Shown: positions 16,498 to 25,466 of the stretch, piece by piece
How the letters are laid out: every line of letters begins with the position of its first letter
Numbering within the stretch: the stretch's first letter is position 1
Source of the DNA: an uncultured Oscillospiraceae bacterium
GTDB taxonomy: Bacteria > Bacillota > Clostridia > Oscillospirales > Acutalibacteraceae
Direction of reading: 5' to 3'
Assembly (NCBI GenBank): GCA_900548305.1
Contig: URJZ01000003.1
Span: 1-64,000 of the forward strand
DNA length: 64,000 bases
Program-made: the position numbers and the translations under genes
Notes under the pieces: model-generated
Told to the model about the DNA's origin: nothing
The model's input: only the letters and a program-made list of their open reading frames with translations
The model's database searches: none

Positions 16498-17562
16498 ATG
16501 GAGACGTATGAGGAAATTTTGAAAAGGATGAAACAAACCTTTGCACAGCAGGCAGGTTATGAGGTAGAAAAAAACAGTGATTTGGAAATACGAATGCAGG
16601 TATTGGCGGGAGAACTTTACAGTTCATTTGCAAACATAGAATGGTTAAAGCGCCAGGTATTTCCTCAAACAGCTACGGGAGAATATTTGACGATGCACGG
16701 CACACAGAGAGGACTTGTGAGAAAGGAGTCTCAAGCGGCAGTAGGAAGCTTAACTTTTTCCAGAACCAGTGCTCTAAGTTATGATTTGCCCATTCCCGTT
16801 GGGACTGTTTGTGCTGTAGATAAAGAAGATACGGTACGATATATTACAACGGAAGAGGCAACCTTAAAGGCGAATGAACTAAGCGTTACTGTAAAAGCAA
16901 AGGCGAAAGAAGGAGGCCGTAACGGTAACACGGCTGAAAATACCATTCAAATTATGATTACTCCTCCTTCCGGAATTAAGGCAGTGACAAATGCAGAACC
17001 GTTTATTGGCGGTATGGATGCTGAAGACGACAATGCGTTTCGTGCACGGTTATTAAAAAGTTACGCAAATATCTCCAACGGAACCAATGCTGCATTTTAC
17101 AGGGAACTGGCAATGAAACATCCATCTGTTTATTCCGCAGGCGTAGTTGCAAAAGATGACGGAGTTGGAACGGTTTCTGTATATGTGGCTACCAGAGGCG
17201 GCGTGCCGTCCGATGAAGTCATAGAAGAATTACAAAAGGAATTTGATGAGGCAAGGGAATTAAATGTAGCAGTAACCGTAAAACCGGCGGTTTTACAAAA
17301 GATACCTCTGCGGATTCAAATCAAACCTGCAGAGCAGTATTCATTTGAACAGGCAAAAGAAATTTGTATGCAAGTCGTTGATGATTATTTTGCGCAGATG
17401 CATATTGGTGGTATTTTCCGTGTTGCTGAATTATGTAGGAACATGTTGGAGTCGGGTGCGATTGTCAATCACTTTACACCTCCGGGAGAAGATTTCTCAA
17501 TGCCGCAAAATAAATTGGTTGTAAAAGGTAATATTATCATTGAGGAAGGCAGCGTGATGTAA
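16498..17562 (+). CDS. Baseplate J-like protein
   Basis: This 354-residue protein has the baseplate J (gpJ/XkdT, T4 gp6-like) signature: EEILKRMKQTFAQQAGYEVEKNSDLEIRMQVLAGELY at the start, TATGEYLTMHGTQRGL, PIPVGTVCA and the EPFIGGMDAEDDNAFRARLLKSY motif near residue 180. It forms the wedge ring of contractile baseplates. It begins right after the gp25-like stop behind AAAGGAGGAG, and the next gene starts two bases after it. Confidence 0.9.
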   Translation: METYEEILKRMKQTFAQQAGYEVEKNSDLEIRMQVLAGELYSSFANIEWLKRQVFPQTATGEYLTMHGTQRGLVRKESQAAVGSLTFSRTSALSYDLPIPVGTVCAVDKEDTVRYITTEEATLKANELSVTVKAKAKEGGRNGNTAENTIQIMITPPSGIKAVTNAEPFIGGMDAEDDNAFRARLLKSYANISNGTNAAFYRELAMKHPSVYSAGVVAKDDGVGTVSVYVATRGGVPSDEVIEELQKEFDEARELNVAVTVKPAVLQKIPLRIQIKPAEQYSFEQAKEICMQVVDDYFAQMHIGGIFRVAELCRNMLESGAIVNHFTPPGEDFSMPQNKLVVKGNIIIEEGSVM

Positions 17563-17563
17563 T

Positions 17564-18049
17564 TTGAGCATTTCATTTACAGCAATGAAAAATGCTTTGA
17601 TTGCAACGGGGATTTATGAAATAACAGAAAGTACCAGATTATATGCAGAATTAAAAGCTTATGATGCCGGTTTGCAAATGCTGCATGACCAACTGGATGA
17701 ATTATTGCAGGAAGCATTGATTCCAACGGCGGTTTCTTATGGTTTAGCGGAAAAAGAGTTACCATTTGGCTTGAATCTCAGTTCTTGCACGGAAGAAGAA
17801 AGAAGAAAAATGTTATGTATGCGCGGTGCCATTGATGTAAATTCTTTTAGCAAAGCGGACTTTTTGAACATATTACAATCAGGAGGGATTGAATCTGAAG
17901 TGACCGAATCTCCAAGCACACAGCAAATAGATGTACGGGTTTTATCCGTAAAAGGCCTTCAAACGCAACAAGATGCACAAAGGGTTATTTTTGATTACAT
18001 CCCTGCTCATGTAGAGTGTACAGTTACATTTTTAAATAAAATCGAGTGA
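17564..18049 (+). CDS. Tail protein I / DUF2313-type baseplate protein
   Basis: This 161-residue protein follows baseplate J, the place of gpI/XkdU (YmfQ-like) proteins that link wedge and fibres. The C-terminal beta domain (STQQIDVRVLSVKGLQTQQDAQRVIFDYIPAHVECTVTF) fits the family. The start is TTG. It is the last phage-derived gene: no tail fibre, holin or lysin follows. Confidence 0.75.
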   Translation: MSISFTAMKNALIATGIYEITESTRLYAELKAYDAGLQMLHDQLDELLQEALIPTAVSYGLAEKELPFGLNLSSCTEEERRKMLCMRGAIDVNSFSKADFLNILQSGGIESEVTESPSTQQIDVRVLSVKGLQTQQDAQRVIFDYIPAHVECTVTFLNKIE

Positions 18050-18108
18050 TTTCAGTATTTGAATGTATAAGTATTAATATTTGGGGTTAAATAAAATAGG
18101 AAAACAGG

Positions 18109-18135
18109 TTGGGGCAATGTTAGGCATTGCCCCAA
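18109..18135 (+). terminator. Hairpin at the end of the phage-derived cluster
   Basis: An 11-bp perfect stem, TTGGGGCAATG / CATTGCCCCAA, with a 5-base loop lies 60 bases after the last phage gene. It is not followed by a T-run, so it may protect the 3' end or terminate inefficiently. Confidence 0.5.
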
Positions 18136-18154
18136 TTGTCGTAATAGTAGGAAA

Positions 18155-18182
18155 TTACTTGTATTTTCTGCTTTATTATACT
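18155..18182 (+). promoter_or_regulatory. Possible promoter of hflX
   Basis: TTACTT (18155-18160) and TATACT (18177-18182) are 16 bases apart, about 80 bases before hflX. The -35 match is mediocre. Confidence 0.4.
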
Positions 18183-18265
18183 ATCATAAAGATAAATATT
18201 TCAGGAAAATACAGTAATGAAAAATATGATTTAACCTGTTGGCAAAACAGAGGGGGAACAAGCAA

Positions 18266-19525
18266 ATGGAACTGCATGAAAATACAGAGAAACAAGAGAG
18301 TGCTTTGTTGGTTGCGGTAGATACAGGAAATTATGATGTAGAGGCTTCGTTGGCAGAGTTATACGAACTTACCAAAACTGCGGGCGCAGAACCCTTTGGA
18401 GCCATGACGCAAAAAAGACCGGCTTATGAAACATCTACCTGTGTTGGTTCAGGTATGATTCAGGAAATTGCAGATATTTGCCAAAAACAGGAGATTGATT
18501 TGTTGATTTTTGACTGCGAATTATCTCCAACACAAATACGGAATATAGAGAATATTACAAACGTGCGAGTAATAGACAGAACGATGTTGATTTTAGATAT
18601 TTTTGCAGCACGTGCTGTTTCCAAAGAAGGCAAATTGCAGGTAGAATTGGCACAGCTAAAATATATGCTTCCACGTCTAACTGGAAAAGGTACCGCTTTA
18701 TCTCGTTTGGGCGGCGGTATTGGTACCAGAGGTCCCGGTGAAACTAAATTGGAAACGGACAAGCGACATATTCATCGAAGAATAGATGCTTTAAAAGAAC
18801 AATTGGAACAAGTAGAAAAACATAGGGAACAAATCAATCGCAGAAGGAAAAAAGACGGCACTGTTACAGTAGCGTTGGTGGGCTATACCAATGTGGGAAA
18901 AAGTACACTTATGAATTATTTAACGGATGCAGGCGTATTGGCAAAGGATATGCTGTTTGCAACACTGGACCCAACTGCAAGAGCTTTGCGCTTGCCTTGC
19001 GGAAAAACCGTAATGCTCATAGATACGGTTGGATTGGTGCGCAGACTTCCCCACCATTTGGTACAAGCATTTAAATCTACCCTGGAACAGGCGGCAACTG
19101 CGGATATTATTTTAAATATTTGCGATGCATCCAGCGTGGAATCACAAGTACATTTAACTGTGACCAAAACATTATTGGAAGAGCTAGGTTGTAAAGACAG
19201 ACCGATTATTCCTGTATTGAATAAATGCGATTTGGTTCCTGAGATTAACCATATGCCAATGATTGGCGGTGCAGTGAGAATTAGTGCTGCTACGGGGCAA
19301 GGTGTTGACCATTTACTGGAGGTCATTGAAGAAAATCTCCCTGTGAAAAATACCAAAGTGGAATTATTGTTACCATTTTCCAAAAGCGGACTTGCTGCTG
19401 AAATTCGCAAAGATGGTACTGTACTGCAAGAGGAATATGTTGCAGAAGGTCTGCATCTTATTGCAATGGTTACCCCTGACTTATTGCAGGAGGTATTGCC
19501 CTATGCAATTTTGGGAGAAGAATAA
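18266..19525 (+). CDS. hflX: GTPase HflX
   Basis: 419 residues. This ribosome-associated GTPase splits or rescues stalled ribosomes under stress. It has the N-terminal HflX domain (VDTGNYDVEASLAELYEL; LSRLGGGIGTRGPGETKLE near residue 150) and a G domain with G1 GYTNVGKST, G3 DTVGLV and G4 NKCD. The ATG at 18266 is chosen because AGGGGG lies 9 bases before it; an in-frame TTG at 18239 lies upstream of that site. It is the first clear host gene after the phage-derived element. Confidence 0.95.
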   Translation: MELHENTEKQESALLVAVDTGNYDVEASLAELYELTKTAGAEPFGAMTQKRPAYETSTCVGSGMIQEIADICQKQEIDLLIFDCELSPTQIRNIENITNVRVIDRTMLILDIFAARAVSKEGKLQVELAQLKYMLPRLTGKGTALSRLGGGIGTRGPGETKLETDKRHIHRRIDALKEQLEQVEKHREQINRRRKKDGTVTVALVGYTNVGKSTLMNYLTDAGVLAKDMLFATLDPTARALRLPCGKTVMLIDTVGLVRRLPHHLVQAFKSTLEQAATADIILNICDASSVESQVHLTVTKTLLEELGCKDRPIIPVLNKCDLVPEINHMPMIGGAVRISAATGQGVDHLLEVIEENLPVKNTKVELLLPFSKSGLAAEIRKDGTVLQEEYVAEGLHLIAMVTPDLLQEVLPYAILGEE

Positions 19526-19539
19526 TTGGTGTTGATTTG

Positions 19540-19962
19540 ATGATACGACTATTAAAACCAAGCGATATTGATGCTGTAATGAATATTTGGTTGAGTTCCA
19601 ATATACAAGCGCATTCTTTTATACCAAAGGAATATTGGATGAAATATTTTGAGCAAGTAAAGGAGATACTGCCTGATTCAACAGTATATGTATATGAAGA
19701 TAAGGGTTCTGTACAAGGCTTTATTGGATTAACAGGGAATTATATTGAAGGAATCTTTGTAGAAGAATCTATGCGAGGTAGGGGAATAGGAACCCCATTA
19801 TTACATCAGGTAAAGCAACTTTTTTCTTCCCTTACGTTACAGGTGTATGAGAAAAATCAATCTGCACTGAGGTTCTACTTTAAAGAGGGATTTCAAATCA
19901 AAAAGAAACAAATAGATTCTGAAACAGGTCAGATGGAATTTACTATGGAATGGAGTATGTAG
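19540..19962 (+). CDS. GNAT-family N-acetyltransferase
   Basis: This 140-residue protein shows the acetyl-CoA-binding motif A, VEESMRGRGIGTPLLHQVKQ, and motif B, YEKNQSALRFYFKEGF, of GNAT enzymes. The substrate cannot be told from sequence; the length and pattern resemble small YjaB-like acetyltransferases. It starts 14 bases after hflX without a strong ribosome-binding site and ends at a bidirectional terminator. Confidence 0.85.
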   Translation: MIRLLKPSDIDAVMNIWLSSNIQAHSFIPKEYWMKYFEQVKEILPDSTVYVYEDKGSVQGFIGLTGNYIEGIFVEESMRGRGIGTPLLHQVKQLFSSLTLQVYEKNQSALRFYFKEGFQIKKKQIDSETGQMEFTMEWSM

Positions 19963-20004
19963 ATTTCTTTTTGAACAAATCACAGTATTTCTGTTTGATG
20001 AATG

Positions 20005-20038
20005 AAAAAAGAGTATGGTATAGTCCATACTCTTTTTT
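20005..20038. terminator. Bidirectional terminator between convergent genes
   Basis: AAAAAAGAGTATGG and CCATACTCTTTTTT form a perfect 14-bp stem with a 6-base loop and A/T tracts on both sides. It serves the two converging acetyltransferase genes. Confidence 0.9.
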
Positions 20039-20633
20039 ATAGATGATATTGCGTTTTCACCACTTTACGAATTTCGTCAAATGTTTTTATATTCTCAGGC
20101 GGTATGGTATGAGTTTGGATATGTTTCTCCATCCAAACAATATTATACCAGCGGTGAAACTTATAACCGCATTGGATACATTTTCCTACTTGACGATAGC
20201 CAAGACGTTGATGAAATAACATACTGTCTTTTGTGAGATAGGGATCTTTTTCATCCGTGTCAGCAATACAGGCATACAAATTTGTGATATTTTGAAGACT
20301 TAAAATTGTTTCTAATGTTTGATATAATTTTTTTCCTATTCCCATTTTTTTCGTTGTTTTCTTTACATAAATGGAAACCTCAACCGCCCATTGATAAGCA
20401 CAGCGTTCCCGAAATGGGCGTGCATAAGTATAACCTACAATTTCGTTGTCTATTTCAGCAACTAAATATGGATAGGTTTGCAGAATATTGGAGATACGGT
20501 GTTCAAATTCTTGTACAGAAGGCACGGTATATTCAAATGTAATTGCTGTATTTTCTACATATGGTGCATAAATATCCAATAATGCAGCGGCATCTTGCAC
20601 AGTTGCGATGCGTATCCTGATTTGTTTGTTCAT
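20037..20633 (-). CDS. GNAT acetyltransferase, phosphinothricin acetyltransferase-like
   Basis: 198 residues. The sequence follows the Pat/Bar-type family: IRIATVQDAAALLDIYAPYVENTAITFEYT, EIVGYTYARPFRERCAYQWAVEVSIYV, and a motif A variant KKTTKKMGIGKKLYQTLE. These enzymes acetylate phosphinothricin-like amino acids or methionine derivatives; the true substrate is unknown. An AGAGGAG site lies 8 bases before the start on the minus strand. The C-terminal 25 residues extend beyond the usual domain. Confidence 0.82.
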   Translation of the reverse strand: MNKQIRIRIATVQDAAALLDIYAPYVENTAITFEYTVPSVQEFEHRISNILQTYPYLVAEIDNEIVGYTYARPFRERCAYQWAVEVSIYVKKTTKKMGIGKKLYQTLETILSLQNITNLYACIADTDEKDPYLTKDSMLFHQRLGYRQVGKCIQCGYKFHRWYNIVWMEKHIQTHTIPPENIKTFDEIRKVVKTQYHL

Positions 20634-20863
20634 GATATAACTCCTCTGTTTTCATCATTGTATGTATTATAATAGAAAGAAATTTACTATGCAATTCTTA
20701 GCATATCTATTTTAAAATATTATCTTAATAGCGAAATGTTGTTTGCTGTTAGAAGAAATCACGTACTTGTCCATTTGAAAAATAAGTTCTTTCTGAGAGT
20801 GATGCGAGAAATTTACAAGCATATAGTATCTAAAATAAAGTTAAAATCCAAAAGTGATTACTA
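20634..20863. other. Intergenic region, divergent side of the acetyltransferase gene
   Basis: No convincing gene or RNA is seen. The stretch is AT-rich and presumably holds the promoter of the minus-strand acetyltransferase gene. Confidence 0.4.
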
Positions 20864-20900
20864 AAAAAGCCTTGCTTATGTTAAATAAGCAAGGCTTTTT
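20864..20900. terminator. Bidirectional terminator downstream of the flavin reductase gene
   Basis: A 16-bp perfect stem, AAAAAGCCTTGCTTAT / ATAAGCAAGGCTTTTT, has a 5-base loop and A/T tracts on both sides. It lies just beyond the 3' end of the minus-strand gene at 20944. Confidence 0.9.
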
Positions 20901-20943
20901 CTATGAATATGATTATTTTGATATTCGAATAGAAAATGATAAA

Positions 20944-21450
20944 TTAGTCTCGTTTTAATATAGTTACAATATCACCGACAAATACTTCGTGATAATCTTT
21001 TTCTTTATAAAATGTTTCATCAATGGTGTCATCTATAAAGGATTTGGGATCCATTTTTTGCTTTGACATCTTTTTACAGATAAAAACTAGTTTTGCTTCA
21101 GCGTAATAAGGCGCTGCTTGGTCAAACATGACAGTCAGGCCAGTCTCTTTATCTTTGTCTATATCTCTGCCGGATTTGGTACCGCATAGTTTTAATGCAG
21201 GCTTATAGGTTTCATCGAATACACATAATGAATAGTATTCTTCACGGTCTATAAATTCCATAGTATAACGCTGTGGACGTACTAAAACATAAGTAACATT
21301 TTTTCTCCATAGCACGCCCAATCCGCCCCAGCTGACGGTCATGGTGTTATGTTTATCTTCATTTCCGGCAGTTAATAACAACCATTCTGTTCCAATGGTT
21401 GTAAAAGGATTTAGCTCTAATGTTTTTGGGTCAATTGGTTTTAAAGACAT
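20944..21450 (-). CDS. Flavin reductase-like FMN-binding protein
   Basis: 168 residues with the flavin reductase-like split-barrel pattern: WLLLTAGNEDKHNTMTVSWGGLGVLWRKN near the N-terminus, VRPQRYTMEFIDREEYYSLCVF, and LKLCGTKSGRDIDK. Such proteins bind FMN and reduce it with NAD(P)H, or act in electron transfer in anaerobes. The start at 21450 has a GGAGGG site 7 bases upstream on the minus strand, so it is preferred to the ATG at 21480. It stands alone. Confidence 0.85.
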   Translation of the reverse strand: MSLKPIDPKTLELNPFTTIGTEWLLLTAGNEDKHNTMTVSWGGLGVLWRKNVTYVLVRPQRYTMEFIDREEYYSLCVFDETYKPALKLCGTKSGRDIDKDKETGLTVMFDQAAPYYAEAKLVFICKKMSKQKMDPKSFIDDTIDETFYKEKDYHEVFVGDIVTILKRD

Positions 21451-21640
21451 ATTTGTACCCTCCATATCGTTGTTTATCAATTTTATACGATTATAATCTT
21501 ATTTATTATATTACAGATTCCCAGTAAAGTTTGCAACTGTTGGTTATCAATTCTCAGTTTCTTTTTAAATATATTGCATTTTCTACAAGGAAACTGAAAA
21601 AATCATATGAATTTTGTCATGATGTGAAAATTTTATCAAA

Positions 21641-21658
21641 AATGAATAATTATACATT
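21641..21658 (+). promoter_or_regulatory. ARG box upstream of argG
   Basis: The sequence AATGAATAATTATACATT keeps the whole core of the ArgR/AhrC operator (TG-N-AT-WWWW-AT-N-CA) and lies just upstream of the argG promoter. ArgR in complex with arginine would repress the operon from here. The regulator gene is not in the window. Confidence 0.7.
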
Positions 21659-21664
21659 GCGTAC

Positions 21665-21692
21665 TTGTAATATACAATCAAAAGCGTATAAT
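21665..21692 (+). promoter_or_regulatory. Promoter of the arginine operon
   Basis: TTGTAA (21665-21670) and TATAAT (21687-21692) are spaced by 16 bases, 7 bases after the ARG box and about 40 bases before argG. Confidence 0.7.
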
Positions 21693-21731
21693 AATACTTA
21701 TATTTTATAACGGACAAAAAGGAGCATAAAT

Positions 21732-22949
21732 ATGGCACAACAAATTAAAAAAGTAGTACTTGCATATTCAGGAGGTTTGGATACCTCTATTATCATTCCA
21801 TGGTTGAAAGAAAATTATGACAATTGTGAAGTAATCGCAGTTGCAGCTGACCTTGGTCAAGAAGATGAATTGGAAGGCCTAAATGAAAAAGCAATCAAAA
21901 CAGGTGCTTCTAAATTATATATTGAAGATATGAGAAAAGAATTAATCGAAGAATATATTTGGCCTACTTTAAAAGCAAATGCTGCTTATGAAGGCAGATA
22001 TTTATTAGGTACCTCTTTTGCAAGACCTTTGATTGCAAAAAGATTGGTTGAAATTGCAAAAAAAGAAGGTGCAGATGCAATTTGTCACGGCTGCACAGGA
22101 AAAGGAAACGATCAGGTTCGTTTTGAGTTGTCTATTCGTGCATTTGACCCGGATATTAAAATCATTGCTCCTTGGAGAGAGTGGGATATCAAATCCAGAG
22201 AAGAAGAAATCGACTATGCAGAGGCTCACAATATTCCTTTGAAAATTACAAGGGAAACCAACTATTCCAAAGATAAAAACCTATGGCACTTATCTCATGA
22301 AGGATTAGATTTGGAAGATCCTGCAAACGAACCAAAATACAATGAAATTTTAGAATTGGGTGTTTCTCCGGAACAAGCTCCGGACGTTGCAACTTATGTA
22401 ACCATTCACTTTGAAAAAGGAATTCCAACCGCGATTGACGGCGTTAACATGGATGCTCTTGAAGTTATGGCAAAATTAAATCAATTGGGCGGCGCAAACG
22501 GTATTGGTATTGCAGATATTTTAGAGAACAGATTGGTTGGCATGAAATCCCGTGGTGTTTATGAAACTCCTGGCGGTACTATTTTGTATCATGCACACAG
22601 TAAATTGGAAGAAATGTGCTTGGATAAAGATACATTCCACTACAAACAACAAGTTGCTATTACATTCGGCGAATTAGTATACGACGGTAAATGGTATACT
22701 CCATTAAGAGAAGCATTGTCCGCATTTGTAGACAGCACTCAGGAATATGTAACAGGCGATGTAAAACTGAAATTGTACAAAGGTAATATCATTGATGCAG
22801 GTATGACATCTCCATATTCTTTATATGATGAAGAAACTGCAACTTTTGATGAAGATGAAGTTTACAATCATGCAGACGCTGCAGGCTTTATTAACTTGTT
22901 TGGTTTGTCTATGAAAATTCAAGCAAAAAAAGGACGTAAATTTAACTAA
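21732..22949 (+). CDS. argG: Argininosuccinate synthase
   Basis: This 405-residue enzyme ligates citrulline and aspartate using ATP, the penultimate step of arginine synthesis. The N-terminal ATP-pyrophosphatase motif AYSGGLDTS is intact, as are GCTGKGNDQVRFE and the C-terminal SPYSLYDEE region. It is the first gene of an operon argG-argH-argC-argJ-argB-argD-argF and carries the predicted ARG box and promoter. The AAAGGAG site is strong. Confidence 0.97.
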   Translation: MAQQIKKVVLAYSGGLDTSIIIPWLKENYDNCEVIAVAADLGQEDELEGLNEKAIKTGASKLYIEDMRKELIEEYIWPTLKANAAYEGRYLLGTSFARPLIAKRLVEIAKKEGADAICHGCTGKGNDQVRFELSIRAFDPDIKIIAPWREWDIKSREEEIDYAEAHNIPLKITRETNYSKDKNLWHLSHEGLDLEDPANEPKYNEILELGVSPEQAPDVATYVTIHFEKGIPTAIDGVNMDALEVMAKLNQLGGANGIGIADILENRLVGMKSRGVYETPGGTILYHAHSKLEEMCLDKDTFHYKQQVAITFGELVYDGKWYTPLREALSAFVDSTQEYVTGDVKLKLYKGNIIDAGMTSPYSLYDEETATFDEDEVYNHADAAGFINLFGLSMKIQAKKGRKFN

Positions 22950-22976
22950 GGGTAATCAATAAGGAGGGCTCCCGGC

Positions 22977-24350
22977 ATGAAGCTATGGGCAGGACGTTTT
23001 TCAAAAGAGATTGATCAAAAAACAAATGACTTTAACTCTTCCATAAAATTCGACAGCCGAATGATTGAGGAAGATATCAAGGGCAGTATTGCCCATGCAA
23101 CCATGTTAGGTGCTTGCGGAATTATTGAGCAATCCGAAGCAGAACTGATTTGTAAAGAACTAGAACAAATTTATCAAGATATTCAGAGCGAAGCATTACC
23201 TATCGACCCAAATGCGGAAGATGTACACACCTTTGTAGAAGGAGAACTAACTCAGCGTATTGGTGTTTCCGGAAAACGTTTGCATACAGCACGCAGCCGT
23301 AATGACCAGGTGGCATTGGATGTACGTTTGTATTTGAAAAAAGAATGTGATGCATTATACAGCCAAATTGAGGAGCTGGTAACAGTACTTTGTAAAAAAG
23401 CAATCACTCATAAAGGTGATGTTATGCCAGGATATACTCATTTACAGCGTGCACAACCAATTACATTTGGTCATCACTTGATGGCGTATGCAGAGATGTT
23501 TCTGCGTGACCTTGGCCGTTTGAAAGACGCCAAAGCGCGTATGGACGAACTTCCACTGGGAGCAGGTGCGTTGGCAGGTACTACGTATCCGTTAAACCGC
23601 AGTATGACTGCTGAATTATTGGGCTTTTCCAGAGTGACTAACAACAGTTTGGACAGTGTTGCAGACCGTGACTTCTGTGTAGAAATTGCTTCTGCCATTG
23701 CGTTGGCAATGGTACACCTATCTCGTTTTTCAGAAGAAATTATTTTATGGTGTTCTTGGGAATTTAAATTTGTGGAGTTGGACGATGCCTTTTCTACAGG
23801 TTCCAGCATTATGCCGCAAAAGAAAAATCCTGATATTGCTGAATTGGTACGCGGTAAATCCGGCCGAGTCATTGGTGATGTTGTTACATTATTAACCATG
23901 CTGAAGGGATTGCCTTTGGCCTATAACAAGGATATGCAGGAAGATAAAGAGGCAATTTTTGATGCAGTAGATACCTTAAGAATGTGCCTTACTGCATTTA
24001 TTCCTATGGTAGATACCATGAAGGTGTTGCCTGAAAATATGCGCAATGCGGCAGCACGCGGATTTATTAATGCCACAGACTGTGCAGATTACTTGGTGAA
24101 TAAAGGTTTAGCGTTCCGCGATGCCTACAAAATAACCGGTACATTGGTTGCACAATGCATTGAACAAAACTTAACATTAGAAACACTTCCACTGGAAGAT
24201 TATAAAGCGGTATGCGATACCTTTGATGAAGGTATTTATGATGCAATCTCTTTGGAACGCTGTGTAAACGGACGCAATGTTTTAGGTGCTCCGGCTCCTG
24301 AAAATGTAGAGATGCAGGCAAAACGAGTATTGAACTTGCTGGGTAAATAA
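22977..24350 (+). CDS. argH: Argininosuccinate lyase
   Basis: 457 residues, full length for ArgH, which cleaves argininosuccinate to arginine and fumarate. The superfamily signature GSSIMPQKKNPD is visible near residue 280, together with HTARSRNDQVALD and GYTHLQRAQPITFGHH. It lies 27 bases after argG behind AGGAGGG, so the last two pathway steps are encoded first in the operon. Confidence 0.97.
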   Translation: MKLWAGRFSKEIDQKTNDFNSSIKFDSRMIEEDIKGSIAHATMLGACGIIEQSEAELICKELEQIYQDIQSEALPIDPNAEDVHTFVEGELTQRIGVSGKRLHTARSRNDQVALDVRLYLKKECDALYSQIEELVTVLCKKAITHKGDVMPGYTHLQRAQPITFGHHLMAYAEMFLRDLGRLKDAKARMDELPLGAGALAGTTYPLNRSMTAELLGFSRVTNNSLDSVADRDFCVEIASAIALAMVHLSRFSEEIILWCSWEFKFVELDDAFSTGSSIMPQKKNPDIAELVRGKSGRVIGDVVTLLTMLKGLPLAYNKDMQEDKEAIFDAVDTLRMCLTAFIPMVDTMKVLPENMRNAAARGFINATDCADYLVNKGLAFRDAYKITGTLVAQCIEQNLTLETLPLEDYKAVCDTFDEGIYDAISLERCVNGRNVLGAPAPENVEMQAKRVLNLLGK

Positions 24351-24380
24351 CCGGCACAATGGTGAAAGGCAGGCAAATCA

Positions 24381-25418
24381 ATGGAAATTAAAGTTGGAGT
24401 TATCGGCGCAACCGGATATGCAGGCGCTGAATTGGTAAGACTTTTATTAAACCATCCTTATGCAAAGTTGACTGCAATCAGTTCGGTCACCTTTGAAGGA
24501 CAAAAATTAAGTGAAGTATATCCTGCTTATCTTGGATTATGCGATATGGTTTGCAAAACCCAGGAAGAAGTGGTGGAAAAATGCGACGTTGTATTTGCCG
24601 CATTGCCTCATGGGTTATCTCAGGAATTGGCAGCAGCTTGTTCCAAACGTATGAAGTTCTTTATTGATTTAGGCGCTGATTTCCGCTTAGAAGATGAGGA
24701 AACTTATAAAACTTGGTATGGTTGTGATTTTCTGGATAAAGCATTGCATGAGCAAGCTGTGTACGGATTGCCGGAATTGTTCCGTCCCCTTATTAGAGGA
24801 AAAAGCTTAATTGCAAATCCGGGTTGTTATGCAACAGCAGTTCCTTTGGCCATTGTACCTGCAATGGAAGCAGGATTGATTGAAACAGACCATATTATTG
24901 CAGACTGTAAGTCCGGTACTACAGGTGCAGGAAGAAAACCTACTCAAACTACTCATTTTCCAGACTGTAATGAGAGTTTTACTGCATACAAGGTAGCGGC
25001 TCATCGTCATACACCGGAAATAGAACAGACATTATCTTGCTATGCTCCAAATCCAGTAAAATTAACGTTTGTTCCTCATTTATTGCCGGTTAGCCGCGGT
25101 ATTCTGGCAACATGTTATGCTACGTTAAAAGAAGGCGTAACAGAAGAGCAAGTTCGTTATGTGTATGGACGACGCTACCAACAGGAATACTTTGTACGGA
25201 TGATGCCAAAAGGCAGTGTGGCCAATATTAAACATGTGCAGTATACCAATTTCTGCGATATTTCTGTTCATGTGGACGAACATGCGCATACATTGGTTGC
25301 TATTTCTGCCATTGATAATATGGTGAAAGGCGCTGCCGGTCAAGCAATTCAAAATATGAACTTGGTATTAGGTTTGGAGGAAAAAACAGGCCTTACCATG
25401 ATTCCACCGGCATTTTAA
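24381..25418 (+). CDS. argC: N-acetyl-gamma-glutamyl-phosphate reductase
   Basis: This 345-residue enzyme reduces N-acetylglutamyl-phosphate with NADPH. The N-terminal Rossmann motif VGVIGATGYAGAELVRLL and the active-site cysteine in IANPGCYATAVPLA (near residue 148) are visible. It is followed by 87 bases holding an RNA hairpin before argJ, the largest gap in the operon. Confidence 0.97.
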   Translation: MEIKVGVIGATGYAGAELVRLLLNHPYAKLTAISSVTFEGQKLSEVYPAYLGLCDMVCKTQEEVVEKCDVVFAALPHGLSQELAAACSKRMKFFIDLGADFRLEDEETYKTWYGCDFLDKALHEQAVYGLPELFRPLIRGKSLIANPGCYATAVPLAIVPAMEAGLIETDHIIADCKSGTTGAGRKPTQTTHFPDCNESFTAYKVAAHRHTPEIEQTLSCYAPNPVKLTFVPHLLPVSRGILATCYATLKEGVTEEQVRYVYGRRYQQEYFVRMMPKGSVANIKHVQYTNFCDISVHVDEHAHTLVAISAIDNMVKGAAGQAIQNMNLVLGLEEKTGLTMIPPAF

Positions 25419-25442
25419 TTGTAAATTATTATACATGCATGA

Positions 25443-25466
25443 CCCTGTTGCGATGACGCAGCGGGG
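25443..25466 (+). other. Intercistronic hairpin between argC and argJ
   Basis: CCCTGTTGCG (25443-25452) pairs over 10 bp, two of them G-U, with CGCAGCGGGG (25457-25466) around an ATGA loop. No T-run follows, so it is more likely an mRNA-stability or processing element than a terminator. Confidence 0.55.

Noticed and set aside
18081..18320. 79-residue hydrophobic open frame between the phage-derived cluster and hflX
   Set aside because: It starts with a TTG lacking a ribosome-binding site, runs through the 18109-18135 hairpin and overlaps the hflX start in another frame. No family resemblance.
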